Shown in pieces: positions 15,919-24,194 of a DNA stretch of 37,254 nt. This DNA comes from CAYXWH01 sp964468755. Its GTDB lineage: Bacteria > Chloroflexota > Dehalococcoidia > Dehalococcoidales > RBG-16-60-22. The first letter of the stretch is position 1. Every line of letters starts with the position of its first letter. The notes below the pieces were generated by a model. The model saw nothing but the letters and a program-made list of their open reading frames with translations. It was not told the DNA's origin and made no database searches. The DNA lies in assembly GCA_964468755.1 (NCBI GenBank), contig CAYXWH010000008.1:1-37254 (forward strand). The letters are read 5' to 3'. The translations under genes were made by a program, and so were the position numbers.

Positions 15919-15980
15919 TACCATTCACCTCTGAGCTTGAGTAATATCAGGCAGACCGGCCTTTTGATGCCCTCGCTGGG

Positions 15981-16009
15981 ATTATTCCTCAATGAGGACA
16001 GTTTGTCAA
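15981..16009 (-). promoter_or_regulatory. Promoter for the small helical protein and ychF
   Basis: Leftward TTGACA (16009-16004), a 17-base spacer and AATAAT (15986-15981). It lies back-to-back with the proposed holA promoter in a 150-base divergent region. Confidence 0.55.
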
Positions 16010-16011
16010 CC

Positions 16012-16040
16012 TTATCAAGCCACCGGCGGTGTGGTACAAT
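16012..16040 (+). promoter_or_regulatory. Possible promoter for holA-galU
   Basis: TTATCA (16012-16017), a 17-base spacer and TACAAT (16035-16040). The -35 matches consensus at only four of six positions. Confidence 0.4.
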
Positions 16041-16069
16041 GGGGGCAGCATTGAAGAGGAGCGCCGGGA

Positions 16070-17104
16070 TTGCTGTATGTTCTGCTGGGAGAGGATGATT
16101 ATTCCGTTCGTCAGTCGCTGGAGAAGATAAAGGACAGCGTTGGCGACGAGACGGTGCGGGGAGCCAATATCGCGGTATTTGATGGACGGCAGCTGGCAAT
16201 AGACCAGTTGCGGAATTCATGTGAGACGGTACCCTTTTTAGCTGAGAAGCGTCTGGTTATTGTTGAAGGATTACTGGAATGCTTTGGGGTCAAGGCCAAT
16301 GCCCGGCGGAAAAAGGGGAAAAGCCGCGCTGACCAGGCAGATACGTACTTTCAGGACATTGCCGGTTACCTTCACCGGATACCTGACTTCACCACACTGG
16401 TGCTGGTGGACGGTAAAATCGGTAACAACAATCCGCTGCTAAAGGAAGCCTCTTCAGCCAAAGCCGAGATACAGGTTTTTCCGTTGTTGAACCGGGACAG
16501 GCTGCGCCAGTGGATAAGACGGCGGGTAAAAGAGGCGGGCGGTTCTATCTCTGAGGAAGCGGTGAGATTGCTGGAGAAGTACGTGGGTAGTAATCTCTGG
16601 GTTATGGCCAACGAAATTGACAAGCTGACGTTATTTGCCCTGGGCCGTACCATTGAGGCGGGCGATGTCGGGGAGGTGGTCAGCTCGGCGCAGGAGATTA
16701 GTGTGTTTGCTCTGGTTGACGCCCTGCTCGAGTTTCGGGTCAGCGAAGCCGAAAAGCTGCTGGAACAACTGTTGCAACGTGGCGCCGCTGCGCCATATCT
16801 GCTGGTTATGCTGGTGCGTCAGGCACGGATGCTGATTATGATAAAGGAACTGAGGAAACAGGGGAGATCCGGTGTCGAGATTCGGGGAAAACTGGGTCTG
16901 AAGTCAGAATTCGTTTTCAAACGGGTTTCTGAGCAGGCTAGCCGGTATTCCCTGGAGAGGCTCGGGGAGATGTATCACCGGCTTCTCGAGGCTGATATTG
17001 CCATAAAAACCGGGAAATGTGAGGGTGACCTTGCCCTCAATATCCTGGTTGCCGAATTGAGCCAGCGCCGTCCGTTCTCGACACCACCGGTACGGACGGC
17101 GTAA
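16070..17104 (+). CDS. holA: DNA polymerase III subunit delta
   Basis: The 344-residue protein is the clamp-loader delta subunit, which opens the beta clamp. The family start MLYVLLGEDDYSVRQSLEKI is clear. It is followed by the AAA-like fold with DGRQLAIDQLRNSCETVPFL, a central helical region (WIRRRVKEAGGSISEEAVRL), the segment YVGSNLWVMANEIDKLTLFA (about 165-185) and a C-terminal collar domain containing LLVMLVRQARMLIMIKEL. As usual for delta, there is no working Walker A. An unusual basic insertion (ANARRKKGKSRADQ, about 74-87) sits in the N-terminal domain. Translation uses a TTG preceded by AAGAGGAG (16054-16061). galU follows after 17 bases. Confidence 0.88.
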   Translation: MLYVLLGEDDYSVRQSLEKIKDSVGDETVRGANIAVFDGRQLAIDQLRNSCETVPFLAEKRLVIVEGLLECFGVKANARRKKGKSRADQADTYFQDIAGYLHRIPDFTTLVLVDGKIGNNNPLLKEASSAKAEIQVFPLLNRDRLRQWIRRRVKEAGGSISEEAVRLLEKYVGSNLWVMANEIDKLTLFALGRTIEAGDVGEVVSSAQEISVFALVDALLEFRVSEAEKLLEQLLQRGAAAPYLLVMLVRQARMLIMIKELRKQGRSGVEIRGKLGLKSEFVFKRVSEQASRYSLERLGEMYHRLLEADIAIKTGKCEGDLALNILVAELSQRRPFSTPPVRTA

Positions 17105-17121
17105 ATAGCCGGGAGGTTCAT

Positions 17122-17982
17122 ATGAAGGTTCGTAAGGCGGTTATTGTAGCTGCAGGCCGGGGCACCAGGTTCCTGCCGATTACCAAAGCCCTGCCCAAGG
17201 AAATGCTGCCCCTGATAGACAGGCCCTTAATCCAGTATTCGGTGGAAGAGGCGATACATTCCGGTATCGAGCGGATTGTTATGGTGACGGCTGCGGGGAA
17301 GCAGGCAATGGAAGATTACTTTGACCGTGACCTTGAACTGGAACGTATTCTGGAAAGGAAGGGCGATACCGGGCGGTTACGGCAAATACGGGAGCTGGCT
17401 AATCTGGTCGATATCTGCTCGGTCCGGCAAAAGGAACAGCTGGGACTGGGACACGCTATTCTTGCCGCTAAGGGAGTGGTGGGGAACGAGCCGTTTGCAG
17501 TACTGCTGCCGGATGACCTGATAGAGAGCGAAATGCCTGCCCTGGAGCGAATGATTGACGTTTTCCAGCAGCATGGGGGGAGTGTGGTCGCGGTGGAGGG
17601 CATTGATACCGGCGATACGGAAAAATACGGTGTCATTGAACCTGTAAAGGTAGCTGATGGAGTTTATCAGGTAATAAGTCTCGTGGAAAAGCCCGCCCCG
17701 TCAGTGGCGCCGTCCAATCTGGGGGTGGTGGGCAGGTATGTGTTAACGCCGGAGATATTCGATGTCCTGGAGAGGACACCGCCGGGAAAGGGTCAGGAAA
17801 TACAGCTCACCGACGCCCTGCAATTGCTGCTTAAAGACCAGGCAATCTATGCCTGTGAGCTGGAGGGCACTCGCTATGACACGGGTAGTCCCCTGGGCTG
17901 GCTGAAGGCGACTGTTGCCCTGGCTATGAAGCGCGACGAACTTGGTCCAGAGCTCAGGGAATATTTAAAGAGACTACTGTAG
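17122..17982 (+). CDS. galU: UTP-glucose-1-phosphate uridylyltransferase
   Basis: The 286-residue enzyme makes UDP-glucose from UTP and glucose-1-phosphate for glycan and envelope synthesis. The nucleotide-binding signature AAGRGTRFLPITKALPKEML (about 10-29) is intact. Other conserved stretches are RQKEQLGLGHAI (about 100-111), the metal-binding VLLPDDLI, KYGVIEPV, VEKPAPSVAPSNLGVVGRYV and GKGQEIQLTDAL, plus YDTGSPLGWLKA near the end. This pattern fits bacterial GalU rather than RmlA or GlmU. It is preceded by GGGAGG and is probably cotranscribed with holA. No other sugar-nucleotide gene is in the window. Confidence 0.93.
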   Translation: MKVRKAVIVAAGRGTRFLPITKALPKEMLPLIDRPLIQYSVEEAIHSGIERIVMVTAAGKQAMEDYFDRDLELERILERKGDTGRLRQIRELANLVDICSVRQKEQLGLGHAILAAKGVVGNEPFAVLLPDDLIESEMPALERMIDVFQQHGGSVVAVEGIDTGDTEKYGVIEPVKVADGVYQVISLVEKPAPSVAPSNLGVVGRYVLTPEIFDVLERTPPGKGQEIQLTDALQLLLKDQAIYACELEGTRYDTGSPLGWLKATVALAMKRDELGPELREYLKRLL

Positions 17983-18031
17983 TTTGTTCATATAATTATG
18001 GTCTTAATCTTCCGGGGTAATCCGGCTTTCG

Positions 18032-18061
18032 TTGACAGCCTGCGCCGGTTACCTCTAAAAT
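18032..18061 (+). promoter_or_regulatory. Promoter for alaS
   Basis: Perfect TTGACA (18032-18037), an 18-base spacer and TAAAAT (18056-18061). The leader is only about 36 nt, so there is no room for a T-box riboswitch. Confidence 0.65.
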
Positions 18062-18103
18062 CGTAGTACCGATACATCTATTAAGATAGACAGGGAGTGA
18101 CTA

Positions 18104-20716
18104 TTGACAAGCGATGAACTGCGGTCGGCATTCTTAGCCTTTTTTGAGAAAAAGGGACATACGATAATTCCCAGCTCTTCCCTGATACCCAGGGGGGATC
18201 CTACCTTGCTGTTGACCACAGCCGGTATGGTGCAGATCAAGCCGTACTTTCTGGGCCAGGAGAAGCCACCCAGCCCTCGCCTAGCATCGTGCCAGAAGTG
18301 CTTCCGCACCACCGATATAGAGTCGGTAGGGGATGCCACACACCTTACCTTCTTCGAGATGCTGGGTAACTTCAGTGTCGGCGACTATTTTAAAAAAGAG
18401 GCGATTAGCTGGGCATGGGAGTTTGTGACGGAGTGGTTGAAGCTGCCGCCGGAGAAGCTGTGGGTTACCATATATCTTGATGATGACCAGTCTTTCCAGT
18501 ACTGGCGGGAGACGGGTGTTGCCGAGGCAAGAATACTGAGGTGCGGTGACAAGGACAATTTCTGGGGTCCCGCCGGTAGCTCCGGTCCCTGCGGGCCTTG
18601 CAGCGAGATCCATTATGACTTTGGGGAGGAAGTGGGCTGCGGTAAGCCCGACTGCAAGCCGAACTGTGAGTGCGGGCGTTTTTCCGAAATATGGAACCTG
18701 GTGTTTACTCAGTATAACCAGGACGAATCGGGGAGCCGTACCCTGCTGCCGAAACCCAATATTGATACCGGCATGGGACTGGAAAGAACTGTGGCGGCGG
18801 TGATGGACCAGAACTCGGTTTACCAGACTGACCTGTTCTTTCCACTGTTGCAACGTCTGGGCGAACTCTCCGATAAGCGGTACGGGGTCGATGCTGAGAC
18901 CGACAATGCGATGCGGGTGGTGGCTGAGCACGGGCGGGGAATAGCCTTTCTTATCGCCGACGGGGTAATGCCCGGTAATGAGGGGCGCGACTACGTGCTG
19001 CGCCGCCTGCTGCGACGGGCCGCCCTGTTTGGCAGGCGACTGGGCCTGGACAGGCCGTTTCTGGCTGAGGTGGCGAAGACCACTATCGAGCGCATGAGCC
19101 ATGTGTATCCCGAACTGGAGCCAAGACGCGATTTTATCCTCCGGGTTATTGAGGCTGAGGAGGAGCGGTTTGAGGAAACGCTGAGCACCGGCCTGGAGCT
19201 TATCGAGAAGGTAATGGCTCGGAAGACTACCCAGAAAACGAAAGAGGTCTCCGGTAAGGATGTCTTCAAGCTCTATGATACCTATGGTTTTCCGGTGGAG
19301 CTGACCCGGGAGATTGTGAGTAAGTCCGGTTATTCCGTGGACGTGGCCGGCTTTGAGAGTGAGATGGGGAAGCAGCGGGAAAGAGCCCGGGCTGCCCAGA
19401 AGTTTGAAGCCAGGGAAACGGTCAGGCTGGGTGAGACGTTCGATATCGGGGCAACCAGCTTTGTTGGCTACCAGAGCCTGGAGAAGAAGGTGAAAATTGT
19501 CCGGCTGCTGGCGGACGGTACATCTGTGGAATCGGTAAGAGAGGGAGATTCAATGAGCCTGGTTCTGGATGAGACCCCGTTTTACGGGGAGATGGGGGGT
19601 CAGGTGGGAGACACCGGTGCCATCAGGGGGTCTCAGGGCTGTTTTACCGTGACGAATACCGTGCGCGGCACGGCCGATGCCATTATTCATCAGGGTTATG
19701 TTGCTGAGGGTAGTCTGACAGTGGGGGAAGAAGTGGTGGCGACAGTCAATGAGGAGCGGCGTCTGGATATCGCCCGCAACCATACGGCGACCCATCTGCT
19801 TCATTCGGCGCTGCGTCTGGTATTGGGTCAGCATGTCACGCAGCGGGGCTCGCTGGTTACGCCGGAACGGCTCCGGTTTGATTTCTCCCACCTCACCGCG
19901 ATGACCGGAGAAGAAATAAACAAGGTAAACAGCATTGTAAACGAGAAAATCAGGCAGAACCTCAGGGTGTATGATGAAACACTGCGCTACGACGAGGCAA
20001 TCGAGCAGGGGGCTATCGCCCTGTTTGATGAAAAGTATGGAGACGTGGTCAGGGTGCTGAAAATCGGGGAGCCGGCGGTCAGCACCGAGCTTTGCGGCGG
20101 TACTCATATGAGCCGTACCGGAGAAATCGGCTACTTTCACATTGTCAGCGAGGGGAGTATCGGTTCCGGACTCCGCCGTATTGAGGCGGTTACCGGGCGT
20201 GAAGCAGAAGTGTTTATCCGCCAGCGTCTTGACAGCCTGGAGATAATCGGGCAGACGCTCGGCGTTTCACCGGAAAGCATTCCGGACAAGTTGTCCGGTC
20301 TGGTTTCTGATCTGGACCGGGAGCGCAAACAGGTGCTGGCACTGGAGAGGGAACTGGCGAAGAAAGAGGCTGAGTCCCTGCTGCGCCGGGCGGAAGTAGT
20401 GAACGGGGTAAACCTGCTTGCTGTCAGGGTATCATTCGCCGACCAGCTGATTTTGCGCGAGATGGCGGACTTCCTCCGGGAGAAACTAAAGAGCGCGGTT
20501 ATCGTGCTGGGGGCGGTTCACGGGAGCAGGGTGGTCTTTCTCTCGGCGGTAACCCCTGACCTGGTGGCGAAGGGCTACCACGCCGGAGAAATCGTCAAGC
20601 AGGTAGCTACGGTAGCCGGCGGCGGCGGGGGTGGCAAGGCGAGCCTGGCGCAGGCCGGAGGCAGGGACAAGGATAAACTGGATGAGGCTCTGAGCCTGGT
20701 CAAGCGCCTGGTATAG
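18104..20716 (+). CDS. alaS: Alanyl-tRNA synthetase
   Basis: The 870-residue class II synthetase charges tRNA-Ala. The catalytic domain begins with SDELRSAFLAFFEKKGHTII and shows class II motif regions near DPTLLLTTAGMVQIKPYFLG and FWGPAGSSGPCGPCSEIHYD. The editing domain has its zinc ligands in HTATHLLH (His at about 560 and 564) and CGGTH (Cys at about 663, His at 667). The C-Ala domain ends with GGGGGGKASLAQAGGRDKDKL-type glycine-rich sequence, so the protein is full length. A cysteine-rich stretch (CGKPDCKPNCECG, about 184-196) follows the catalytic motif, as in many bacterial AlaRS. Translation starts at TTG, seven bases after GGGAG. ruvX follows after ten bases. Confidence 0.97.
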   Translation: MTSDELRSAFLAFFEKKGHTIIPSSSLIPRGDPTLLLTTAGMVQIKPYFLGQEKPPSPRLASCQKCFRTTDIESVGDATHLTFFEMLGNFSVGDYFKKEAISWAWEFVTEWLKLPPEKLWVTIYLDDDQSFQYWRETGVAEARILRCGDKDNFWGPAGSSGPCGPCSEIHYDFGEEVGCGKPDCKPNCECGRFSEIWNLVFTQYNQDESGSRTLLPKPNIDTGMGLERTVAAVMDQNSVYQTDLFFPLLQRLGELSDKRYGVDAETDNAMRVVAEHGRGIAFLIADGVMPGNEGRDYVLRRLLRRAALFGRRLGLDRPFLAEVAKTTIERMSHVYPELEPRRDFILRVIEAEEERFEETLSTGLELIEKVMARKTTQKTKEVSGKDVFKLYDTYGFPVELTREIVSKSGYSVDVAGFESEMGKQRERARAAQKFEARETVRLGETFDIGATSFVGYQSLEKKVKIVRLLADGTSVESVREGDSMSLVLDETPFYGEMGGQVGDTGAIRGSQGCFTVTNTVRGTADAIIHQGYVAEGSLTVGEEVVATVNEERRLDIARNHTATHLLHSALRLVLGQHVTQRGSLVTPERLRFDFSHLTAMTGEEINKVNSIVNEKIRQNLRVYDETLRYDEAIEQGAIALFDEKYGDVVRVLKIGEPAVSTELCGGTHMSRTGEIGYFHIVSEGSIGSGLRRIEAVTGREAEVFIRQRLDSLEIIGQTLGVSPESIPDKLSGLVSDLDRERKQVLALERELAKKEAESLLRRAEVVNGVNLLAVRVSFADQLILREMADFLREKLKSAVIVLGAVHGSRVVFLSAVTPDLVAKGYHAGEIVKQVATVAGGGGGGKASLAQAGGRDKDKLDEALSLVKRLV

Positions 20717-20726
20717 TCGGGAGGAA

Positions 20727-21140
20727 ATGAATACGCGACGTCTGGGACTTGATATCGGCGACCGGAAGATCGGGGTAGCGCTCAGTGACCCGGGGGGAAT
20801 TCTGGCCAGCCCGCTGACCATAATCCGGCGCAGTGATAACCAGGCTGACGTAGCCGCGCTCATTGAGGTAATTGCCGGTCATCAGGTGGGACAAATAGTA
20901 GTTGGCTTGCCGCGCTCGATGGACGGGAGCATTGGCACCCAGGCGGAGAAGGTGATTACCTTTACGGAGGAACTTTCCCGCCATACGGATGTCCCCGTCG
21001 ATTTCCGGGACGAACGTTTGTCAACGGTATCTGCTCGGCGTCTGTTACGGATGGGGCGTAAGACAAAAGGTAAGATTGAAGATGATGCCGCGGCGGCGGC
21101 AGTCATTTTGCAAAGTTATCTGGATGAGCACAGCGGCTAG
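20727..21140 (+). CDS. ruvX: Pre-16S rRNA-processing nuclease RuvX/YqgF
   Basis: The 137-residue RNase H-fold protein completes 16S rRNA 5'-end maturation in E. coli, where it is called YqgF. Characteristic elements are the first-strand LGLDIGDRKIGVALSDPGG (about 6-24) with the catalytic Asp, VVGLPRSMDGSIGTQAEKV (about 58-76), DERLSTVSARRLL (about 94-106), and the closing KIEDDAAAAAVILQSYL with its acidic residues. AGGAGG-like GGGAGGAAATG provides the ribosome site. The alaS-ruvX arrangement is widely conserved in bacteria. Confidence 0.93.
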   Translation: MNTRRLGLDIGDRKIGVALSDPGGILASPLTIIRRSDNQADVAALIEVIAGHQVGQIVVGLPRSMDGSIGTQAEKVITFTEELSRHTDVPVDFRDERLSTVSARRLLRMGRKTKGKIEDDAAAAAVILQSYLDEHSG

Positions 21141-21192
21141 TCTCTCCGGTTAGACTGCTGTAGTCCCCATACTATTTTGGAGGTTACCTTCA

Positions 21193-21222
21193 TTGACAAG
21201 CCTTTTGCCCAGCGTTTATCAT
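21193..21222 (+). promoter_or_regulatory. Promoter for dnaJ
   Basis: Perfect TTGACA (21193-21198), an 18-base spacer and TATCAT (21217-21222). I looked for a CIRCE operator (TTAGCACTC-N9-GAGTGCTAA) near it and saw none. Confidence 0.6.
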
Positions 21223-21296
21223 ATAGTTGTAATTCTGTCTCTTATACTATTGTGGTTATTAGCTGATACCAGAGGAGTTTCGGACAGGCAAGGAAA

Positions 21297-22373
21297 ATGG
21301 CAGTAAAACGGGATTACTATGAAGTTCTGGGTGTGTCTCAAGACGCCGATGAGGAAGAGATAAAGAAAGCCTTCCGCAGGCTAGCCTTTCAGTATCATCC
21401 CGACCGTAATCGCGAGGATGGTGCCGAAGCCAAGTTTAAGGAAATCAACGAGGCGTACGAGGTGCTCTCTGATACTGATAAGCGGGCTGCTTATGACCGT
21501 TACGGGCATGCCGGGGATGCAGGCATATTCGGGCGTGGTTTTGAGGGGTTTGATTTTGGAGGATTCGGCGATATCTTTGAGACCTTTTTCGGCGGGGTGA
21601 GTTCGACTACCCGTCGCGCTCCGCAGCGCGGGTCTGATATCCGCTGTAACCTTACCATCTCCTTTGAGGAAGCGGCGCTGGGTGGTGAGAAGGAGGTAAC
21701 TATCACCCGCACCGAGGTGTGCTCGACCTGTCACGGGACCGGTGCCAGACCAGGCACCCAGCCGGTTCGATGCCCGACCTGTGATGGCACCGGACAGGTA
21801 CGCCGGGTCCAGCGCAGTATCTTCGGTCGTTTCATTAATACCACGGTTTGCAGCCAGTGCCACGGTGAAGGCAGGATTATTAACGAATTTTGCCCGGACT
21901 GTCGCGGCACAGGCACGCAAAAGCAGAAGCGTACCATCACCGTTACCATACCGGCTGGAGTTGATGGAGATTCGGCAATCCGTCTCAGTGGCTCCGGTAA
22001 TGCCGGGTCAAGGGGTGGTTCGTCCGGTGACATTTATGTTGAGTTATCAGTGCGCCGGCACAAGTACTTCACCCGTGAGGGCGACGATGTTATTTTTGAG
22101 CTGCCCATCAACTTTGTCCAGGCAGCACTCGGTGCTGAGGTCGAAATACCCACCCTCTATGGGACCAGTAAAGTCACTATCCCCGCCGGTAGCCAGACGG
22201 GCAGGGTATTCCGGTTGAAGGACAGGGGTATTACTCACCTTTACCGTGGCGGACACGGTGACCAGATGGTTCGGCTCAGTGTGGTTACCCCCGAATCATT
22301 GACCAAGGAACAGCGCAAGCTGTTAGAGGAACTGGGCAGAACGTTGAAACCGGTCAAAAGGAAAGACGAGTAA
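21297..22373 (+). CDS. dnaJ: Chaperone DnaJ
   Basis: The 358-residue protein is a complete type I J-protein. The J domain (about 4-70) carries the HPD motif in YHPDRNRE. A Gly/Phe-rich linker (FGRGFEGFDFGGFGD) follows at about 80-95. The zinc region (about 140-205) has four CxxCxGxG-type repeats: CSTCHGTG, CPTCDGTG, CSQCHGEG and CPDCRGTG. The C-terminal client-binding domains end with a short basic tail. It stimulates DnaK ATPase and delivers unfolded clients. dnaK and grpE are not adjacent, so this gene is expressed separately from its usual partners, from its own promoter. Confidence 0.95.
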   Translation: MAVKRDYYEVLGVSQDADEEEIKKAFRRLAFQYHPDRNREDGAEAKFKEINEAYEVLSDTDKRAAYDRYGHAGDAGIFGRGFEGFDFGGFGDIFETFFGGVSSTTRRAPQRGSDIRCNLTISFEEAALGGEKEVTITRTEVCSTCHGTGARPGTQPVRCPTCDGTGQVRRVQRSIFGRFINTTVCSQCHGEGRIINEFCPDCRGTGTQKQKRTITVTIPAGVDGDSAIRLSGSGNAGSRGGSSGDIYVELSVRRHKYFTREGDDVIFELPINFVQAALGAEVEIPTLYGTSKVTIPAGSQTGRVFRLKDRGITHLYRGGHGDQMVRLSVVTPESLTKEQRKLLEELGRTLKPVKRKDE

Positions 22374-22417
22374 TCCCGAGCTATACGTTTGGCTTCATGT
22401 TTGACGTAGCGATGGTG

Positions 22418-23464
22418 TTAGCGCCGCCGGAAGAAGGAGAAGAGTCTCCACTTGCGCCCCGCCAGCTCATGCCTGGCGTTGAAACCCATTAGCTCCGCCG
22501 CCGCCTTTTGGGGCTTCAGGTCTTCATAGAGAACCTGATAAATCTTATCCGTAATCGGCATTTCCAGTTCCAGCTGACGAGCCAGGTTGCGGGCAACCAG
22601 AGTCGTGGTCACTCCCTCAGCCACCTCGTTCATCGAGTCGATAACCTCGGTAAGCGTGCGGTCGCCTTTGGCCAGTTCCTCGCCAACATAGTGGTTTCGA
22701 CTCAGTTGACTGGCACAGGTGGCGATCACGTCACCCAGACCAGCCAGACCGGAGAAGGTGAGCGGGTTGGCTCCCAGAGCGACTCCCAGCGCCGTTATCT
22801 CGGTCAGGCCTCTGGTAACGAAAGCCGATTTGGCATTATCACCATAGCCGAGTCCGTCAGCCATACCGGCACCCAGGGCAATAATATTCTTTAAAGCTCC
22901 CCCCAGCTCCACTCCGACGACATCCGTATTGGTAAAGACGCAAAATCTGGGGGTGGTAAGCAGCCTCTGGGCTTTTCTCGCGGTGGAATGGTTCACGGCG
23001 GCGGCTACGGTTGCCGCTGGCAGGTTGTGTAATACTTCCCGGGCAAGATTGGGCCCGGAACAGACGCAAATATTAGTATGAAAACGGGGATTTATCTCCT
23101 CGGCAATCACCTGAGACATGCGCTTGCCGCTGCCTATCTCCAGTCCCTTGGCAGCACTTATAACGAGCATGGATTTGGTAAGATGCTTGGCGACTGGCTG
23201 GATGTTCTGGCGCATGGTCTGTGAAGGTACCGCCAGTACGACTGCGGCGGCATCAGCAATCGCTTCGCCGAGCTGACTGGTTATCTGTATTTCCGGGGGG
23301 AAGCTGAGACCGGGGAACTGGGTTCGATTTGGTCCCTTCTCTCGTAATTCAACAGCTTCACGCTCGGTGCGTGTCCACAGCCTGACTTCAAGACCCTTGC
23401 GTGCCAGCATAAATGCCAGCGTTGTTCCCCAGCTGGTGGTACCAATAATAGCAACTTTCTGCAT
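22418..23464 (-). CDS. gpsA: Glycerol-3-phosphate dehydrogenase [NAD(P)+]
   Basis: The 348-residue enzyme reduces dihydroxyacetone phosphate to glycerol-3-phosphate, the backbone for phospholipids. Family marks are the N-terminal dinucleotide site (IIGTTSWGTTLAFMLA, about 5-20), ISAAKGLEIGSGKRMSQV, SGPNLAREV, and the catalytic GGALKNIIALGAGMADGLGY (about 195-214), followed by FSGLAGLGDVIATCASQLSR. The usual GxGxxG of the nucleotide loop is GTTSWG, with the second glycine replaced by threonine. It is the last gene of the argF-der-plsY-gpsA run, 70 bases after plsY, and supplies the acceptor that PlsY acylates. Confidence 0.93.
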   Translation of the reverse strand: MQKVAIIGTTSWGTTLAFMLARKGLEVRLWTRTEREAVELREKGPNRTQFPGLSFPPEIQITSQLGEAIADAAAVVLAVPSQTMRQNIQPVAKHLTKSMLVISAAKGLEIGSGKRMSQVIAEEINPRFHTNICVCSGPNLAREVLHNLPAATVAAAVNHSTARKAQRLLTTPRFCVFTNTDVVGVELGGALKNIIALGAGMADGLGYGDNAKSAFVTRGLTEITALGVALGANPLTFSGLAGLGDVIATCASQLSRNHYVGEELAKGDRTLTEVIDSMNEVAEGVTTTLVARNLARQLELEMPITDKIYQVLYEDLKPQKAAAELMGFNARHELAGRKWRLFSFFRRR

Positions 23465-23534
23465 GGTTTAAAGACGCTTGCCATCGGTGGTTGACCGAGG
23501 GTGCATTTTCGGATTTGATAGCTGAGAGCAGCGG

Positions 23535-24194
23535 TTACATTTCAACTTTTTCGCCTAACTTGCGTTCCGTGCCGGCCAGTAACCGGACAATATTGTCCCG
23601 GTGCATTACAATAATGAAGATGGCTCCCGCCAGGGCATAAGCCAGATATTCAATAGGGAAGCCGTATATGATGGTGAGCGGGATCAGTATTGTATAAGCA
23701 CTGACCGCACCGATGATAGAGCCAAGTGACATGTACCTGGTCAGTAGCGCGCAAATAATCAGGATCTCACCGGCAAAGAGAGCGGCTGGCGTACAGAGAA
23801 GGATGAGGCCACCCATGAAGGTAGCCACCCCGCGGCCGCCCTTGAATTTGTTGAACAGGGGCCAGGTGTGTCCGAAGACGGCGGCTAAAGCTGCCAGGAC
23901 CTGAGCGCTGGAGGCTACCCAGAGCAGACCAGAATCGCCAATGGCGGCATATTCACCGCTGAATATCAGGCGGGCAACATATACCGCCAGCGTTCCCTTC
24001 CCCACATCGAGAATGGCCACTGTTATCGCTGCTTTCTTGCCGGACGTTCTCAGCACGTTGGTAGCTCCGGTTCGCCGGCTGCCGAGCGTACTGATATCTG
24101 AATTCGTGGTACGTTCAGCGACTATTTTACCCCAGGGAATGGAGCCAAGGAGATAACCAATCAATGCCACGGCGATGAGCTTGGCGATTATCAT
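23535..24194 (-). CDS. plsY: Acyl-phosphate:glycerol-3-phosphate acyltransferase PlsY
   Basis: The 219-residue integral membrane enzyme transfers the acyl group from acyl-phosphate to position 1 of glycerol-3-phosphate. Several membrane helices are evident. The conserved loops are GSIPWGKIVAERTTN (about 17-31), GSRRTGATNVLRTSGKK (about 38-54; GSGN is more usual at the start), and FKGGRGVATFMGGL (about 116-129). Its first four bases overlap the der stop as ATGA, indicating translational coupling. With gpsA downstream this forms a small phospholipid-initiation unit. The partner PlsX is not in the window. Confidence 0.93.
   Translation of the reverse strand: MIIAKLIAVALIGYLLGSIPWGKIVAERTTNSDISTLGSRRTGATNVLRTSGKKAAITVAILDVGKGTLAVYVARLIFSGEYAAIGDSGLLWVASSAQVLAALAAVFGHTWPLFNKFKGGRGVATFMGGLILLCTPAALFAGEILIICALLTRYMSLGSIIGAVSAYTILIPLTIIYGFPIEYLAYALAGAIFIIVMHRDNIVRLLAGTERKLGEKVEM

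Noticed and set aside
17983..18103. Possible T-box riboswitch before alaS
   Set aside because: The leader after the predicted start is about 36 nt, too short for a T-box, and no T-box sequence (TGGNACCGCG-like) is present.
18281..19102. Leftward 273-codon open frame inside alaS
   Set aside because: It is antisense to the conserved catalytic domain of alaS; high GC favours such long spurious frames.
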